A stretch of 64,000 nucleotides of DNA, from NCBI RefSeq assembly GCF_017302985.1, contig NZ_JAFIMU010000009.1, forward strand, positions 124,001 through 188,000, written 5' to 3'. The notes under the pieces were generated by a model, which was given only the letters and a program-made list of their open reading frames with translations, did not search any database and was not told the origin of the DNA. The position numbers and the translations under genes are program-made. This stretch comes from Corallococcus macrosporus. GTDB lineage: Bacteria > Myxococcota > Myxococcia > Myxococcales > Myxococcaceae. Every line of letters starts with the position of its first letter. The first letter of the stretch is position 1. Positions 62,597 to 64,000 of this stretch are shown here, in pieces.

Positions 62597-63724
62597 CGTG
62601 CGCCCGCGGCTGGGGTGCGCGACGAGCGGGAGGGCGGCGAGCGCCCCCGCGCTCCCGGTCAGCACGTACGGGGGAAGGGCCTCGCCGCAATGGCCCAGGA
62701 GCAGCATCGTGCCCGCGGCCCCCAGCAGCATCCCGGGCCGGAGGTCGCGCCCCGGACGCCCGCCGGTCGAGCACGCCATGGCGCGCAGGATGACCGCGAA
62801 CGCCGCGAAGCCGCTGGCGGTGGCGGCACAGAAGAGCCACCGCGCGGCGGCGCTGACGGGCTCGCCGGGAGGACTGGCGATCAGCAGCTCCACGCCCGCT
62901 CCGCTCGCCGTCAGGCCCATCATCAGGAAGAGATGGGTGTAGACCCAGACCTGCGCCGAACGTCGCTTCGGGTGGACGGTGGCGTGCTTCTTGTCGAAGT
63001 AGAGCCACCCCATCGCGAAGGCGTAGGCGAAGGACAGCACGGCGGTCAGCACGGAGCCGGCGGCCCAGTGCTGACCGGTCACTCCGCCCACCACCGCGGC
63101 CACCGACTCGCCCAGCACGATGAGGGTGAACAGGCCAAAGCGCTCGGGCAGGTGCGCGGGGCTCAGCGGCAGCGCTCGCTGCTGGGGCCGGGAGGCCAGG
63201 GGGGTGAGCAGGTCGATGACGATGCCCGCGGCCCAGAGGCAGAAGCGCAGCGGGGACGGGACGAAGACCGAGGCGAGCCACGGCAGCAGCGCGAGCGAGA
63301 AGCCCACCATGTACCGGGCCGCCAGGGGCCGGGCCTGCGGGATGTGCCGCCAGGCGCGTGCGTAGAGGAGGATGAGCAGCAGCCGCAGCCCGCAGTAGGC
63401 CAGCGCCAGGCCGGGCGCGTGGGTGCCCGCACCGTCGTGGATCTGCACGGCGAGCGCCGCCACCCCCAGCATCTGGAGGGCGAGCAGCAGCCGGTCGGCG
63501 GCGTCGTCCGCGTCGAACCGGTCCGCGTAGACGGTCACGCCAATCCATGACCACCACACCGGGACGAAGAGGCCCGCGAACGCGGCGGCGCCCGGGAGCG
63601 TCGGGTCCTCCTTCAGCTCATGCGCGAGCCGCGCGATGGCCACGACGTACACCACGTCGAAGAAGAGCTCGGTCCAGGTGGCCCTTCGCTCCGGGTGATG
63701 CACGTGCTCGGTAGGGGGATGCAC
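62579..63724 (-). CDS. ltrA: Low-temperature-requirement protein A (LtrA) family membrane protein
   Basis: A 381-residue polytopic membrane protein. WTELFFDVVYVVAIARLAHEL near the N-terminus and FGLFTLIVLGESVAAVVGGV in the middle are LtrA signatures. There are about ten hydrophobic segments. LtrA was named for low-temperature growth in Listeria; its molecular role is not established. Its 3' end overlaps the convergent sigma-factor gene by 18 bases. The start ATG at 63724 gives a normal family length. Confidence 0.88.
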   Translation of the reverse strand: MHPPTEHVHHPERRATWTELFFDVVYVVAIARLAHELKEDPTLPGAAAFAGLFVPVWWSWIGVTVYADRFDADDAADRLLLALQMLGVAALAVQIHDGAGTHAPGLALAYCGLRLLLILLYARAWRHIPQARPLAARYMVGFSLALLPWLASVFVPSPLRFCLWAAGIVIDLLTPLASRPQQRALPLSPAHLPERFGLFTLIVLGESVAAVVGGVTGQHWAAGSVLTAVLSFAYAFAMGWLYFDKKHATVHPKRRSAQVWVYTHLFLMMGLTASGAGVELLIASPPGEPVSAAARWLFCAATASGFAAFAVILRAMACSTGGRPGRDLRPGMLLGAAGTMLLLGHCGEALPPYVLTGSAGALAALPLVAHPSRGRTLGAGV

Positions 63725-63862
63725 CGGTCACCTCCGTGTGGCCTCCATGGAGCTTCGGTGCGGGCGGTGTGATGGACGCGTGCCGACGGAGCGGGGCGCC
63801 GTCACGCCTCCGGGGAGGTGGATCAAGGACTCCGTCACCCCTTCCCAGACAAAGGACCCCGC

Positions 63863-64000
63863 ATGCCCATCTCCGTCCAGTTCGAATACCGCACGGGATT
63901 GAAACGAGATGTCTTCCGGAATGTCCGGCTCACCGGGAGCTGGGACGCGCAAGGACGCGCCTCCGGCACCTGGTCGGTCATCCCCATGGCGCCGGCCCTC
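63863..64000 (+). CDS. Start of a probable glucan-active enzyme (partial)
   Basis: The first 46 residues of a gene that runs off the window. MPISVQFEYRTGLKRDVFRN, then LTGSWDAQGRASGTWSVIPM, resembles the carbohydrate-binding (CBM20/48-like) start of alpha-amylase-family enzymes, with GSWD followed by a W and PM. The length is too short to be sure. It is divergent from the ltrA gene with 138 bases between the starts, which hold no feature that I can support. Confidence 0.45.
   Translation, partial: MPISVQFEYRTGLKRDVFRNVRLTGSWDAQGRASGTWSVIPMAPAL

Overview
The window is high-GC (roughly 70%) coding-dense DNA from a myxobacterium, most likely Myxococcaceae (Corallococcus, Myxococcus or Pyxidicoccus). 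Support comes from several eukaryotic-like Ser/Thr kinases, many lipoproteins, a MYXO-CTERM-like sorting tail, a MoaD-MoaE fusion, a double hybrid histidine kinase, and a lone MazF toxin like the one known from Myxococcus xanthus. I see no rRNA, tRNA, CRISPR array, insertion sequence or phage gene. Assignments are by eye from motifs; no database search was run.

Layout. 0-9.1 kb: the end of plsX coupled to an App1-like phosphatase, pcnB, dinB, yjbQ, an RluA-type pseudouridine synthase coupled to a soluble kinase, and a divergent membrane kinase with a PEGA domain. 9.1-21.9 kb: two coupled envelope genes, then an envelope and housekeeping run (uppS-cdsA-rseP-rlpA-like-tsaB-a cysteine-free Asd homologue), a MYXO-CTERM protein/outer-membrane barrel/PKD lipoprotein group, and moaDE. 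21.9-39.9 kb: mostly single genes: a membrane protein, a 1266-residue hybrid kinase, a second M50 protease, NUDIX, acs, a C69 peptidase, a squalene-synthase-like gene, dusA, a secreted RNase T2, a cupin, and a FAD oxidoreductase of the hydroxysqualene dehydroxylase type. 39.9-45.2 kb: a chemosensory operon, cheA-mcp-cheW-cheR, without cheY or cheB.

45.2-55.7 kb looks like an accessory, rearranged stretch. It holds an SDR, a frameshifted LysR gene, a two-gene unit of visibly lower GC (a nitrilase-fold protein plus a PD-(D/E)XK nuclease-like protein), a CPBP protease, the lone mazF, a LysR gene whose 3' end is joined to the out-of-frame remnant of another gene with its terminator, and a ravA-viaA operon. 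55.7-64 kb: a GMC oxidoreductase, an aldo/keto reductase divergent from a LysR regulator, a DUF885 lipoprotein, a response regulator, an ECF-type sigma factor, LtrA, and the start of a probable glucan-active enzyme.

The best candidate for something undescribed is the 47.06-48.96 kb pair: the nitrilase-like protein keeps the Cys but appears to lack the usual catalytic Glu, and its partner carries an intact D...ExK nuclease signature. Other points of interest are the lone mazF, an RseP with three PDZ domains, a kinase with a ~100-residue acidic insert inside its catalytic domain, and several perfect inverted repeats in divergent promoter regions.
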